Shown here: piece by piece, positions 15,667 to 24,370 of the stretch | Layout of the letters: each line of letters opens with the position of its first letter | Numbering within the stretch: the first letter of the stretch is position 1 | Assembly: GCA_041287635.1 (NCBI GenBank) | Contig: JBGGNG010000031.1 | Location: forward strand, 1 to 26,910 | DNA from: JAOUEA01 sp041287635 | GTDB lineage: Bacteria > Actinomycetota > UBA4738 > HRBIN12 | Direction: 5' to 3' | DNA length: 26,910 bases | The notes under the pieces: model-generated | What the model was told of the DNA's origin: nothing | Databases searched by the model: none | What the model saw: only the letters and a program-made list of their open reading frames with translations | Program-made: the position numbers and the translations under genes

Positions 15667-16428
15667 GTGAAGAAGTGTCCGTACTGCGCGGAGATGATCC
15701 AGGACGAGGCGATCAAGTGCCGCTACTGCCACAGCGACCTGACGGTGGCGCCCGGCTCTGCCACCATGGCCGCGAGTCCGCCCTCCCCGTCTGACTCGTC
15801 CCGCACCGAGCCGGAGATGGCGACCGAGGCGACGGCCGAGGAGCCCGCCGCGGCGGAGGACGGCGGCACCCCCACGGGAACGGACACCGCCCCGTCGGCC
15901 ATCGACGAGCCCTCGGCGCCGATCGCCGATGCGACGAGCCCCGACGTGTCGAGCCCCGCTCAGCCGGACCCAGGCGCCGACGTGCGCTACACCCACTCCG
16001 GCTACCGGTACGTGCTGGGCTACTCTGCGGATTCGTTCGGCATCTGGGACCGCCAGTCGCCCGCCCAGCCCTCGGAACGCTTCCCTCGCACCGACGACGG
16101 GTGGCGACAGGCGTGGTTGCGCTTCGTCGCCCTCGAACCCAACAACTCCGCGGTCGATCAGGCCGCATCGGGTCAGGGCCAGGACTCGGCGTCAACGCCG
16201 GCGAGCGCGAGCCCGATGGACCCGAACGACATGGTTGCCGTGCAGTACACGCACTCGGGCGCCCGATACCTGTTGGGCTACGGGCGAACGTTCTTCGGCA
16301 TCTGGGACCGCCAGGCGCCGGCCACCCCGGTGGAGAAGTTCCCCCGCGACGACGCCGGCTGGGCCGCGGCGTGGGGCCGATTCACCCAGATCGAGTCGAA
16401 CTTCACCGAAGTCGGGCTCGGCGGCTGA
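15667..16428 (+). CDS. Zinc-ribbon protein with two YTHSG/FGIWDRQ modules
   Basis: 253 residues from a GTG with GAGGGG just upstream. Residues 1-25 form a zinc ribbon (C4-x2-C7, C18-x2-C21, CPYCAEMIQDEAIKCRYCHSD). A Ser/Pro/Glu/Thr-rich linker of about 80 residues follows. Then come two copies of a module of about 55 residues (105-159 and 189-244) joined by a Ser/Gln-rich linker. Both share YTHSGxRYxLGY, FGIWDRQxPAxPxExFPR and GWxxAWxRF. The modules contain many aromatic residues and no Cys, and look like small beta-rich folds. No transmembrane helix or signal peptide is seen, so it is probably cytoplasmic. I do not recognise a named family for the repeat. Its 3' end overlaps the convergent membrane-protein gene by 26 bases. 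Confidence 0.85.
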   Translation: MKKCPYCAEMIQDEAIKCRYCHSDLTVAPGSATMAASPPSPSDSSRTEPEMATEATAEEPAAAEDGGTPTGTDTAPSAIDEPSAPIADATSPDVSSPAQPDPGADVRYTHSGYRYVLGYSADSFGIWDRQSPAQPSERFPRTDDGWRQAWLRFVALEPNNSAVDQAASGQGQDSASTPASASPMDPNDMVAVQYTHSGARYLLGYGRTFFGIWDRQAPATPVEKFPRDDAGWAAAWGRFTQIESNFTEVGLGG

Positions 16429-17689
16429 GCCGCCGAGACGCCGCTGACCCAGCGCTCACGGTCGCGCCGCCGACGACGCCCCACGCGAACGCCAGCGCGG
16501 TCGTCGTGCCCGGGTCGGGCCCGATCGCCACGCGACGCACGACCTCTCCGTCGCCGGTCGACAACCAGAGCGACCCCCCGAGCGAGACGACGACCACCGT
16601 CACCGCGAACACGACCCCGCCCGAGGCACCGGACGCGATCGCCAGGGGGATCGACGCGGCGTAGCGCCCCAGCGTGCGGAACCCGATCACGATCGCAGCG
16701 ATAGGCGCCGCCACGAACAGCCACGCCACGGGGGGCATCGGCGACGTCGGCGGCGTTCCTTGCACGCTGCCGAGCTCGGAGAGCAACCACGTCGCCGGGT
16801 CGGTGCCGCGCGGGATGCGGTCGAGGCAGATCACGTCGTGGGCGGCACCGTCGACACGCACGGACACGCAGCCCCCCATCGACGGGGCGAGCACCCACAT
16901 CGCCTGGTTGGGGATCAGCAACGCCTGGTGTCCGATGTAGAGCCCCGCCCGCTGCGGACCCCCCGACCACACCTCAACCGAGTAGCGCTCGAGCCCCTCC
17001 GGTCGCAGCGCGGCGAAGACGAGCAGGCCGACGAAGCACAGACCCGTCGCCCAGACGAAGGACCGCAGGCCCGCCCGCACCGCGCGGGCGGGCGTGGCGT
17101 GCCACGATGCCGACGCCGACCATCCGCCGAGCATGCCCGCGACGAGCGCCAGTGCGCCCGGGAGCACGAACCCCTCCCACACGGGAGCCGCGATCGAGGT
17201 CGACGCCGGCAGGAACCCGCCCCCCGTTCGCAGCGGCAGGTCGACGCCGGCATTCACGCCTCCGATCAGGACGGCGTACGGCACGGCGATCGACGCGCCG
17301 ACCACGACGCGGCGCACGCCGACGTCGTCGACGCGCCGTGCCGTCGCCCTCGCGCCGAACACGAGCACCGCCACCGCGACCGCCGCGATCGTGAGCATCC
17401 CCAGCCGGATACCGACGACGCCGGCGCCGAGCCCCTCGACCGCGCCGCCGGACCCCGTCGCGGTGATCGCGACCGCATGGCCCGCCATCGTGTAGAGCCA
17501 CCCCACCCGGAGCTGCGTCGGCACCGCGAGCCCGCCGCCGGCCACGTTGACGAGTGAGGGCGGTACCTGGCCCAACGCCGCCACGGCCAGGGCGGCGGCT
17601 GCCGCGCGGAGGACGGCGATCGGCACGGCGCCGAGGAGGTCGCGAGTGAACGGGGCCGCCGGTCGGTCGGCGACCCCGACGAGGGTCAT
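16403..17689 (-). CDS. Polytopic membrane protein in the sucCD-purNH cluster (possibly DUF6350/PerM-like)
   Basis: 428 residues with around ten hydrophobic segments, for example 21-41, 95-111, 125-141, 176-191, 210-230, 325-340, 352-376 and 395-412. A large polar region near 235-320 contains two Cys (C270-like in MGGCVSVRVD and VICLDRI) and may be outside the membrane. The start overlaps the sucD stop by 4 bases (ATGA). In Streptomyces and relatives a membrane protein of DUF6350 type lies between sucD and purN; this gene has that position and size, but I identify it by place more than by motif. Function unknown. The C-terminal tail is Arg-rich (RRLSRRARLR) and is encoded on the DNA shared with the end of the zinc-ribbon gene. 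Confidence 0.72.
   Translation of the reverse strand: MTLVGVADRPAAPFTRDLLGAVPIAVLRAAAAALAVAALGQVPPSLVNVAGGGLAVPTQLRVGWLYTMAGHAVAITATGSGGAVEGLGAGVVGIRLGMLTIAAVAVAVLVFGARATARRVDDVGVRRVVVGASIAVPYAVLIGGVNAGVDLPLRTGGGFLPASTSIAAPVWEGFVLPGALALVAGMLGGWSASASWHATPARAVRAGLRSFVWATGLCFVGLLVFAALRPEGLERYSVEVWSGGPQRAGLYIGHQALLIPNQAMWVLAPSMGGCVSVRVDGAAHDVICLDRIPRGTDPATWLLSELGSVQGTPPTSPMPPVAWLFVAAPIAAIVIGFRTLGRYAASIPLAIASGASGGVVFAVTVVVVSLGGSLWLSTGDGEVVRRVAIGPDPGTTTALAFAWGVVGGATVSAGSAASRRLSRRARLR
16417..16437. terminator. Palindrome at convergent gene ends
   Basis: CTCGGCGGCT, G, AGCCGCCGAG: perfect 10-bp arms around a single central base, covering the stop codon of the zinc-ribbon gene. It is also inside the last codons of the converging membrane-protein gene. 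A hairpin with a few central bases unpaired could end transcription on the plus strand, but there is no T tract; it may also be a protein-binding site. Confidence 0.4.
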
Positions 17690-18555
17690 GCCAGAGCCAC
17701 CTGGACCAGCTCGGCCACCTGGCTGGGGGTCCTCGCGACCCGCACCCCCCCGGCTTCGAGCGCCTCGGCCTTCGCGGCCGCCGTGCCCTTCGACCCGGTC
17801 ACGATCGCGCCGGCGTGGCCCATGCGCTTGCCCGGGGGTGCCTCGAACCCGGCGATGTAGGCGACCACCGGCTTCGTCACGTGTTCGGTGATGTAGTCGG
17901 CCGCGCGCTCCTCGTCGTCGCCGCCGATCTCGCCGGTCATGATCATCAGATCCGTCTCAGGGTCGGCCTCGAACATCGCGAGCGCCTCGATGAATCCGAT
18001 GCCATGCACCGGATCGCCACCCATACCGACGCAGGTGGACTGCCCGATCCCCCGCTGCGTGAGCTCGTGCACGATCTGGTAGACGAGCGTGCCCGATCGG
18101 CTGACGAACCCGACCCGCCCGGGCATGCACACCTCCGGCGGGATGATGCCGACGTTGGACACGCCGGGTGAGATCGCGCCCGGGCAGTTCGGTCCGATCA
18201 GCGTGGTGTCGCGGCCCGTCAGGTAGCTGTGCACGTAGGCCATGTCCTTCACCGGGATGCCTTCGGTGATGCAGACCGCCAACCCGATGCCCGCGTCCGC
18301 GGACTCCAGGATCGCCTCGGCCGCGAACCGCGGTGGCACGAAGATCATCGATGTGTTCGCTTCCGCCTCCCGCACCGCGTCGGCGACCGTGTCGAAGACG
18401 GGGATGCCCTCGACGTCGTGTCCGGCCTTCCCGGGCGTGACGCCCGCCACGACGTTCGTCCCGTACGCGCGGTTGCGCAGCGAGTGGAACGTGCCCTCCT
18501 TGCCCGTGAGCCCCTGGACCACGAGTCGCGTGTCCGCGCCGACGAGGATGCTCAC
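17686..18555 (-). CDS. sucD: Succinyl-CoA ligase, alpha subunit
   Basis: 289 residues from the GTG at 18555, overlapping the sucC stop by 4 bases (GTGA). The CoA-binding domain has RLVVQGLTGKEGTFH and GVTPGKAG; VSRSGTLVYQ and GMGGDPVHG belong to the ligase half. The phosphorylated His is H247 in GHAGAIVTGSKGT. The subunit binds CoA and carries the phosphohistidine; with SucC it makes succinate and ATP or GTP from succinyl-CoA. The position after sucC is standard. The downstream membrane protein also overlaps it by 4 bases. No oddities. Confidence 0.97.
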   Translation of the reverse strand: MSILVGADTRLVVQGLTGKEGTFHSLRNRAYGTNVVAGVTPGKAGHDVEGIPVFDTVADAVREAEANTSMIFVPPRFAAEAILESADAGIGLAVCITEGIPVKDMAYVHSYLTGRDTTLIGPNCPGAISPGVSNVGIIPPEVCMPGRVGFVSRSGTLVYQIVHELTQRGIGQSTCVGMGGDPVHGIGFIEALAMFEADPETDLMIMTGEIGGDDEERAADYITEHVTKPVVAYIAGFEAPPGKRMGHAGAIVTGSKGTAAAKAEALEAGGVRVARTPSQVAELVQVALA

Positions 18556-19697
18556 GCCACGGCTCCATTCGCGAGGGCGGCGGCTCGCTCGGCCGCCTCG
18601 AGCATCGTGGCGGCCGCCACGATGCGTGGGTGCGCTGCCTCGGTGAGGATCGCGCGGCCCTCGTCGGCGTTCGTGCCGTCGAGCCGGACCACGAGCGGCA
18701 CCGTGGCATCGACCCGCTCGAGCGCGCCGAGCACGCCCTGCGCCACGAGGTCGCACCGTGTGATGCCGCCGAAGATGTTGATGAACACGGCCTTGACCGC
18801 CGGATCGGAGAGCACGACCTCGAGCGAGGTCGCCATCTGGTCGGCGCTCGCCCCACCGCCGACGTCGAGGAAGTTCGCGGCCTTGGCCCCGGCCTGTGCC
18901 ACGACGTCGAGCGTCGACATCACGAGCCCTGCGCCGTTGCCGATGATGCCCACGTTGCCGTCGAGCTTCACGTATTGCAGTCCCTGTTCGTTCGCGCGTG
19001 CCTGCACGGGATCGATCGGGAAGGCTTCCTTGTAGGCCTCGACCTCCGGGTGACGGAACAGCGCGTTGTCGTCGACCGTGACCTTCGAGTCCAGCGCGCC
19101 GACGGAGCCGTCGTCGAGCTGTACGAGCGGGTTCACCTCGACGAGGGTCGCGTCGCGCTCCTGCAGCAGCTCGTACAGGCGCCGGAGCACGTCGGCCGCT
19201 CCCTCGCGCGCGTCGACCGGCAGCGTGCCGACGAGCTCGCGCACGTGGAACGCCCGTAGCCCCAGCATCGCGTCGACGTGCACCCGACGCAGCGCCTCGG
19301 GACGGGTGCGGGCGAGCTCCTCGATGTCCATGCCGCCCTCGGCCGTCATCATCGCGAGGTAGTCACCCGACGAGCGGTCGAGCAGCATCGACGTGTAGAA
19401 CTCCCTGGCGATCGGCAGCAGCTCTTCGACGAGCACTTGGGTCACCTCGTGGCCCTTGAAGTCCGACTCGAGCATGCGGGCTGCCTCCTCGGCGGCCCGT
19501 TCGGGCGAGTCGACGAGCACGACGCCCCCGCCCTTGCCACGACCGCCGACCTGCACCTGCACCTTCACGACGCTCCGGCCGCCGAGCTCACGGGTGGCGT
19601 CCGCAGCCTGCTCCGCCGTCTCGGCGACGATCCCTCGCGGCGTCACGATGCCGTGAGCGCGGAAGAGCTCCTTGCCTTGGTGTTCGTACAGATCCAT
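18552..19697 (-). CDS. sucC: Succinyl-CoA ligase, beta subunit
   Basis: 381 residues, a normal length. AGGAG lies 6 bases before the ATG. The ATP-grasp domain begins MDLYEHQGKELFRAHGI and has VVKVQVQVGGRGKGGGV (nucleotide-binding Lys/Gly loop), VEVNPLVQLDDG and ALDSKVTVDDNALFR for metal and nucleotide binding. The C-terminal domain has VGIIGNGAGLVMSTLD, FLDVGGGA and FINIFGGITRCD. It binds the nucleotide and succinate. Its stop overlaps the sucD start. Upstream, 33 bases separate it from the B12-binding mutase subunit, so methylmalonyl-CoA turnover and succinyl-CoA use may be co-transcribed. ATP or GTP preference cannot be told from sequence. Confidence 0.97.
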   Translation of the reverse strand: MDLYEHQGKELFRAHGIVTPRGIVAETAEQAADATRELGGRSVVKVQVQVGGRGKGGGVVLVDSPERAAEEAARMLESDFKGHEVTQVLVEELLPIAREFYTSMLLDRSSGDYLAMMTAEGGMDIEELARTRPEALRRVHVDAMLGLRAFHVRELVGTLPVDAREGAADVLRRLYELLQERDATLVEVNPLVQLDDGSVGALDSKVTVDDNALFRHPEVEAYKEAFPIDPVQARANEQGLQYVKLDGNVGIIGNGAGLVMSTLDVVAQAGAKAANFLDVGGGASADQMATSLEVVLSDPAVKAVFINIFGGITRCDLVAQGVLGALERVDATVPLVVRLDGTNADEGRAILTEAAHPRIVAAATMLEAAERAAALANGAVA

Positions 19698-19730
19698 GTG
19701 GCTCCTGGGGATCGAGTAGTCTTGATTGGA

Positions 19731-20138
19731 CTAGTTGTCGCTCGGCTCCTCGAGATGCTCGCGGAGCCACGTGGCGATGTCGCCGGTGTTCGCCCCCGGC
19801 GTGAAGATCTCGGCCACGCCCGATTCCTTCAGCGAGGGGATGTCTCCGACGGGGATCACGCCGCCTCCGAACACGAGGATGTCGTCGGCCCCCCGCTCCC
19901 GCAACTGCGCCACGACCTTCGGGAACAGCGTCATGTGCGCGCCGGAGTGGCTCGACAGCCCCACCGCGTCGGCGTCCTCCTGGATCGCGGTCTCCGCGAT
20001 CTGCTCCGGTGTCTGGTGCAGCCCCGTGTAGATCACCTCGAAACCGGCGTCACGCAAGGCGCGCGCCACGACCTTGGCTCCGCGGTCATGGCCGTCGAGC
20101 CCCGGCTTCGCCACCACGATGCGATATGTCGCCGACAT
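19731..20138 (-). CDS. Methylmalonyl-CoA mutase, cobalamin-binding subunit
   Basis: 135 residues from the ATG at 20138; a GTG six codons upstream is possible but the ATG matches family N-termini. It is a stand-alone B12-binding domain: IVVAKPGLDGHDRGAKVV has the D15-x-H17-x2-G20 motif whose His replaces the dimethylbenzimidazole base as the cobalt ligand. GLSSHSGAHMTLFPK and VFGGGVIPVGD complete the Rossmann-like site. Such small subunits pair with a separate large catalytic subunit (methylmalonyl-, ethylmalonyl- or isobutyryl-CoA mutase). The large subunit is not in the window. Next to sucCD it most simply belongs to methylmalonyl-CoA mutase, making succinyl-CoA. It diverges from the first hydrolase-cyclase gene. 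Confidence 0.9.
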   Translation of the reverse strand: MSATYRIVVAKPGLDGHDRGAKVVARALRDAGFEVIYTGLHQTPEQIAETAIQEDADAVGLSSHSGAHMTLFPKVVAQLRERGADDILVFGGGVIPVGDIPSLKESGVAEIFTPGANTGDIATWLREHLEEPSDN

Positions 20139-20280
20139 CTTCCTGAGTCTAGCCACCGGTCGACATGGCCAGCTTGCAGCGCAGGGGCCCGTAGGCGGAG
20201 TATCCCGACGGTGGATCAGCCATGACGACCGACGGCCCCTTCAGCGCCCGACATGTGCTTCGCCACACGGCGGCGGCTTC
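20139..20280. other. Divergent intergenic region before cyclase array
   Basis: 142 bases between the mutase subunit (minus) and the first hydrolase-cyclase gene (plus). It must hold the promoters of both. I see no -35/-10 pair with acceptable spacing; AGTATC near 20200 is a weak -10 candidate. The sequence before the GTG at 20281 is GGCGGCGGCTTC, a poor ribosome binding site. Confidence 0.4.
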
Positions 20281-21618
20281 GTGATCGAGCGTCCTGAGGT
20301 GCGCTACGCGCCCAACGACGGCGTCGCGATCGCGTACCAGTCGTTCGGTGAGGGCGACGTGAACCTCGTGTGCATCCCGGGGTTCGTCTCGAACCTGATC
20401 TGGATGTGGGAGATCCCCGGCATCCGGCTGATGCTGGAGCGGTTCGCGTCGTTCGCCAGCGTCGTGATCCTCGACCGGCGCGGCGTGGGGCTCTCCGACC
20501 GCTTCTCACCCCACGATCTTCCGTCGCTCGAGGTGCTGGCCGACGACGTGGTCGCGGTGATGGGCGATGCAGGACTGGACCGGGCCGCCGTGTTCGGCTG
20601 GCAGAGCGGCTCGACCAGCGCGGTGATGCTCGCGGCCGCGTACCCGGAGCGGGTCTCGGCATTGGCGTTGTTCTCGGCCGACCCCTGTCCCCAACGCAAG
20701 CCGGACTGGCCGTACGGGTGGGACGACGCGGCCTGGAGCACCTACCTCGACGGCATCCGTGAAGGATGGGGCACCATGCGGTGGATGGAGGAGCACGTCG
20801 CCCAGTTCGCACCAGGTTCGGGAGTCAACTCCACGATGGCAGCCTCGTTCCAGCTCGCCGCGAGCCCAAGCACCGCGGAGGCGATCGAACGGCTCGACAT
20901 GCAGACGGACATCCGAGCGATCCTCCCGTCGGTGCACGCTCCGACCTTGGTGATGTACCGAACCGACGACTTCACCACCGCCGTCGAGGCCCGCCGCTAC
21001 GTCGCCGATCGGATCCCCGGTGCCCGAGCCGTCGCCGTGCCCGGAAAGGCCGACCCCCCGTATACGGAGGGCGTCGACCGCATCGTCGACGAGATCGAGC
21101 GGTTCCTCACCGGCGCGACCCATAGCCCGGTCACCGATCGCGTCCTCGCCACCGTGCTGTTCACCGACGTGGTGGATTCGACCGCGACGCTGGCATCGGT
21201 CGGCGACGCTCCCTGGGCCGCACGTCTCGAGCGTCTCGATCAGGTCAGCCGAGAGGAGATCGAGCGACAGCGTGGCCGGTACGTCGCCTCGACCGGCGAC
21301 GGCGTGTTGGCCACGTTCGATGGCCCGGCTCGCGCCGTGCGGTGCGCGCAGGCGATCGCCGAGCGCCTGCATCCGTCGGAGATCGCGATCAGAGCCGGGT
21401 GCCACATCGGCGAGGTCGAGCTCGCCGGAGACGACGTCCGCGGGCTGGCCGTGCACATCGCGGCTCGAGTCATGGCCCTGGCCCCACCGTCGGAAGTGAT
21501 GGTGACCTCGACGGTGCGCGACCTGACCGCGGGGAGCGGTCTCGTGTTCGAGGACGCGGGCGAGCACGAGCTGAAGGGCGTGCCCGAGCCCTGGCGCCTC
21601 TACCGGGTGGTGAGCTGA
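20281..21618 (+). CDS. Alpha/beta-hydrolase-class III cyclase fusion, copy 1 of 5
   Basis: 445 residues from the GTG at 20281, chosen by alignment to the N-termini of the next four genes (RPEVRYAPNDGVAIAYQ). Residues 1-280 are an alpha/beta-hydrolase domain, 285-445 a class III adenylate/guanylate cyclase domain, as in mycobacterial LipJ/Rv1900c. The hydrolase elbow reads G106-W-Q108-S-G110, with Gln in the nucleophile position, and the usual His near 259 is missing (VPGKADPPY), so hydrolysis is unlikely. The cyclase keeps both metal Asp (D296 in LFTDVVDST, D340 in TGDGVLATF). The Lys that reads adenine in adenylate cyclases is A336, and the transition-state Asn is H392, with R396 kept. No membrane segment. 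It is the most diverged copy. The next gene starts 2 bases after the stop. Confidence 0.88.
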   Translation: MIERPEVRYAPNDGVAIAYQSFGEGDVNLVCIPGFVSNLIWMWEIPGIRLMLERFASFASVVILDRRGVGLSDRFSPHDLPSLEVLADDVVAVMGDAGLDRAAVFGWQSGSTSAVMLAAAYPERVSALALFSADPCPQRKPDWPYGWDDAAWSTYLDGIREGWGTMRWMEEHVAQFAPGSGVNSTMAASFQLAASPSTAEAIERLDMQTDIRAILPSVHAPTLVMYRTDDFTTAVEARRYVADRIPGARAVAVPGKADPPYTEGVDRIVDEIERFLTGATHSPVTDRVLATVLFTDVVDSTATLASVGDAPWAARLERLDQVSREEIERQRGRYVASTGDGVLATFDGPARAVRCAQAIAERLHPSEIAIRAGCHIGEVELAGDDVRGLAVHIAARVMALAPPSEVMVTSTVRDLTAGSGLVFEDAGEHELKGVPEPWRLYRVVS

Positions 21619-21620
21619 CG

Positions 21621-22967
21621 ATGGAGCCGCCGAGGACTCGGTACGCCACGACGCGCGAGGGCGTCTGCGTCGCGTATCAGGTCTTCGGCGAGGGTCCCCA
21701 CAACCTCGTCTACTCACCAGGATGGGTAACGAACATCGAGGTCCTCTGGGAATGGCCGGGCGTCGCGCGGGTGTTCTCGCGGCTCGCGGCAGGGTGCCGC
21801 GTAGCGCTCTACGACAAGCAAGGAACGGGCCTATCCGACCGGGTCGCTTCGATCCCGAGCCTCGAAGCTCGCATGGACGACCTCCTCGCGGTCATGGACG
21901 CTGCCGGCATGTCCGAGGCCGCCCTGCTCGGCCCGACCCAGGGCGCCGCGGTCTCCGCCCTGTTCGCGGCGACCTATCCCGAGCGCGTCACGGCGTTCAT
22001 CCCGTACGGGGGCTTCGCACGCACGCTGTGGGCACCCGACTGGACATTCGGCGCTCGCGACGACGAGCCCAGTGACTGGGAGGATCACCTCACCATCGAC
22101 GCATGGGGCACCGAGACGTGGGCCTCCCGATTCTGCGTGGACTGGGGGGCCGAGTCGCTTCGGGACGATCCGGCCTTCCTCACCTGGCTGGCGAAGCTCA
22201 TGCGATTCTCCGCGACGCCAACGGCTGCGGTCGCCTTCAACGTGGCCTTCGACGCCACCGACGTGCGCGACGTGCTGCCGTCGGTGGCGGCCCCGACCAT
22301 GCTGCTCTGCCGTGCTGAGCAGGGCGAGCTCGAGGAGATCGAAGCCACGGCGGCGATGATCCCGCTCGCTCGCGTCGTGGAGCTTCCCGCTGATCACTGG
22401 AGTCCCTACCTCGGCGACCCTGAGCCGATGGCCCGAGCGATCGAGGAATTCCTCGACGGCATCCACGACCGGGAGCGCGACCTCGACCGCGTGCTCGCCA
22501 CCGTCGTGTTCACCGACATCGCGGACTCGACCGCGAGAGGTGCCGAGCTTGGCGACCGTGCGTGGAAGGAGTTGATCGAGCGCCACCACGCCACGGTGCG
22601 TGCCCTGCTGACCCGGTTCCGCGGAACGGAGATCGACACGGCCGGCGACGGCTTCTTCGCGTCGTTCGACGGGCCGGCTCGCGCCGTGCGGTGTGCACAG
22701 GCCATCGTCGAGGCGACCGGCCGCCTCGGTCTCGAGGTCCGGGCAGGCGTGCACACCGGGGAGGTCCAGATCGTCGACGGCAAGTTCGGGGGTCTCGCCG
22801 TCAACATCGGGGCCCGTGTCGGCGCGGCCGCGGCGCCCTCCGAGGTGCTGGTCTCGCAGACGGTCAAGGACCTCACCGCCGGGAGCGGACTCGACCTCGA
22901 GAGCCGGGGGGAGCACGAGCTGAAAGGCGTGCCAGATCGTTGGCACCTGTACCGCGTGATCGCGTGA
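21621..22967 (+). CDS. Alpha/beta-hydrolase-class III cyclase fusion, copy 2 of 5
   Basis: 448 residues, ATG two bases after the previous stop. N-terminus PPRTRYATTREGVCVAYQ matches its neighbours. The hydrolase elbow is G104-P-T106-Q-G108: Thr in place of the nucleophilic Ser; H259 (LPADHW) is kept. The cyclase domain begins near 290 (LATVVFTDIADST, metal D299) and has D343 in AGDGFFASF. The adenine-specifying Lys position is D339; the transition-state pair is the canonical N395...R399 (VNIGAR), and only this copy keeps the Asn. The C-terminal GEHELKGVPDRWHLYRV closes all five proteins. It is probably cytoplasmic. A 58-base gap, the only one in the array, separates it from copy 3 and could hold an internal promoter; none is clear. 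Confidence 0.9.
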   Translation: MEPPRTRYATTREGVCVAYQVFGEGPHNLVYSPGWVTNIEVLWEWPGVARVFSRLAAGCRVALYDKQGTGLSDRVASIPSLEARMDDLLAVMDAAGMSEAALLGPTQGAAVSALFAATYPERVTAFIPYGGFARTLWAPDWTFGARDDEPSDWEDHLTIDAWGTETWASRFCVDWGAESLRDDPAFLTWLAKLMRFSATPTAAVAFNVAFDATDVRDVLPSVAAPTMLLCRAEQGELEEIEATAAMIPLARVVELPADHWSPYLGDPEPMARAIEEFLDGIHDRERDLDRVLATVVFTDIADSTARGAELGDRAWKELIERHHATVRALLTRFRGTEIDTAGDGFFASFDGPARAVRCAQAIVEATGRLGLEVRAGVHTGEVQIVDGKFGGLAVNIGARVGAAAAPSEVLVSQTVKDLTAGSGLDLESRGEHELKGVPDRWHLYRVIA

Positions 22968-23025
22968 TGGATGTCTGCAGCAGGAGCGCGCAGAGTTGTC
23001 ATATCCGTCGAGGCGTGAGTTGAGG

Positions 23026-24369
23026 ATGCCGATCCCCCAGACGCGGTACGCGAAGACCGCCGACGGCGTCCACGTCGCCTATCAGGTCGTGGGCGACGGG
23101 CCGGTCGACGTCGTCTTCGTGATGGGGTGGGTCACGAACATCGACGCGATGTGGGACGAGCCGGCCTTCGCGCGGTTCCTCGGCCGGCTGAGCTCGTTCG
23201 CTCGTCTGATCATGTTCGACAAACGAGGCGTGGGCCTCTCCGATCGGGTGCCCGACGACCGGCTCCCCGACCTCGAGACGCGCATGGACGATGTCCGGGC
23301 CGTGATGGACGCGGTGGGTTCCGAGCGGGCGGTCGTGATGGGGGTGTCCGAGGGCGGGCCGATGTCGATGCTGTTCGCCGCGACGTATCCCGAGCGCACG
23401 ATCGCCCTCGTGCTCTACGGGACCGCCGCCGACTTCACGAACCGTCAGCCCGCCTACAAGCACGACGACGCTGCGTACCTCGCACGCATGGAGGAGACGT
23501 GGGGCACCGAGGCGTTCGCGCGGCACGAGATCGCGGCCTGGGGCGCGCCGGGACACGAGGACGACGACCGGCTCGTCGCCTGGCTCGCGTCGTATATGCG
23601 CCGCTCGGCGAGCCCCTCGGCCGCGATCGCGCTGGAGCGCATGAACCGCCAGATCAACGCGTCGCAGGCGCTGGACTTGATCCACGTCCCCGCCCTCGTG
23701 GTCGCTCGCACCGACGACCGCGACTTCCCGGTCGCGGACAGCCGGCGCACCGCCGAGCGCATCGTCGGGTCGACGTTCGTGGAGCTGCCGGGCGACGAGC
23801 ACTTCCCGTGGGTGGGCGCGCAGGACGACATCCTCGACGCGATCGAGCGGTTCGTCACGGAGCTCGAGGAGCTCGAGGCCGGCCTCGACCGCGTGCTCGC
23901 CACCGTGCTGTTCACCGACATCGTGGGGTCGACCGAGACCGCGGCCGATCTCGGCGATCGTCGCTGGAAGGAGCTGCTCGAGGAGCACCACCGGCGCGTG
24001 CGCGGGCAGCTGGCGCGGTTCCGTGGCACCGAGGTCGACACGGCGGGCGACGGCTTCTTCGCGACGTTCGACGGTCCGGCGAGAGCCGTGCGCTGTGCCC
24101 GGGCGATCGTCGACGCCGTGGCGCCGCTCGGCGTGGAGGTCCGTGCCGGCGTGCACACGGGCGAGGTCGAGACCATCGACGGAAAGGTGGGCGGCATGGC
24201 CGTCGTGATCGGCGCTCGTGTCGGCGCGCTCGCCGGCCCTTCCGAGGTGCTCGTCTCCCAGACGGTGAGCGACCTCACGGCCGGGAGCGGACTCGCGCTC
24301 GAGGATGCCGGTGAGCACGAGCTGAAGGGCGTACCCGACCGCTGGCGTCTCTACCGGGTGGTGAGCTGA
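23026..24369 (+). CDS. Alpha/beta-hydrolase-class III cyclase fusion, copy 3 of 5
   Basis: 447 residues from the ATG at 23026. A TTG 30 bases upstream is in frame but would add residues absent from the other copies; GAGG directly before the ATG is too close for a good ribosome binding site, so the start is less certain. It is the only copy with a normal hydrolase elbow, G106-V-S108-E-G110-G, together with H259 (GDEHFPWVG) and Asp residues at 230-233 that could complete a triad. It may be an active esterase/hydrolase or a covalent-intermediate sensor. The cyclase has D298 and D342 (metal), D338 at the purine-specifying position, V394 in place of the transition-state Asn, and R398. Its last 66 bases are nearly identical to those of copy 4. 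Confidence 0.9.
   Translation: MPIPQTRYAKTADGVHVAYQVVGDGPVDVVFVMGWVTNIDAMWDEPAFARFLGRLSSFARLIMFDKRGVGLSDRVPDDRLPDLETRMDDVRAVMDAVGSERAVVMGVSEGGPMSMLFAATYPERTIALVLYGTAADFTNRQPAYKHDDAAYLARMEETWGTEAFARHEIAAWGAPGHEDDDRLVAWLASYMRRSASPSAAIALERMNRQINASQALDLIHVPALVVARTDDRDFPVADSRRTAERIVGSTFVELPGDEHFPWVGAQDDILDAIERFVTELEELEAGLDRVLATVLFTDIVGSTETAADLGDRRWKELLEEHHRRVRGQLARFRGTEVDTAGDGFFATFDGPARAVRCARAIVDAVAPLGVEVRAGVHTGEVETIDGKVGGMAVVIGARVGALAGPSEVLVSQTVSDLTAGSGLALEDAGEHELKGVPDRWRLYRVVS
24301..24366 (+). repeat. Near-identical direct repeat, 3' end of copy 3 (pair of 25649-25714)
   Basis: The 66 bases from GAGGATGCCGGTGAGCACGA to GGTGGTGAGC match 25649-25714 at 65 of 66 positions; the one difference is C24351 against G25699. 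The two genes differ far more elsewhere, including at synonymous sites, so this looks like recent gene conversion or an unequal-crossover boundary. Confidence 0.75.
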
Positions 24370-24370
24370 G

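Noticed and set aside
22968..23025. Internal promoter between cyclase copies 2 and 3
   Set aside because: TTGTCATATCC is suggestive but there is no matching partner box at usual spacing.
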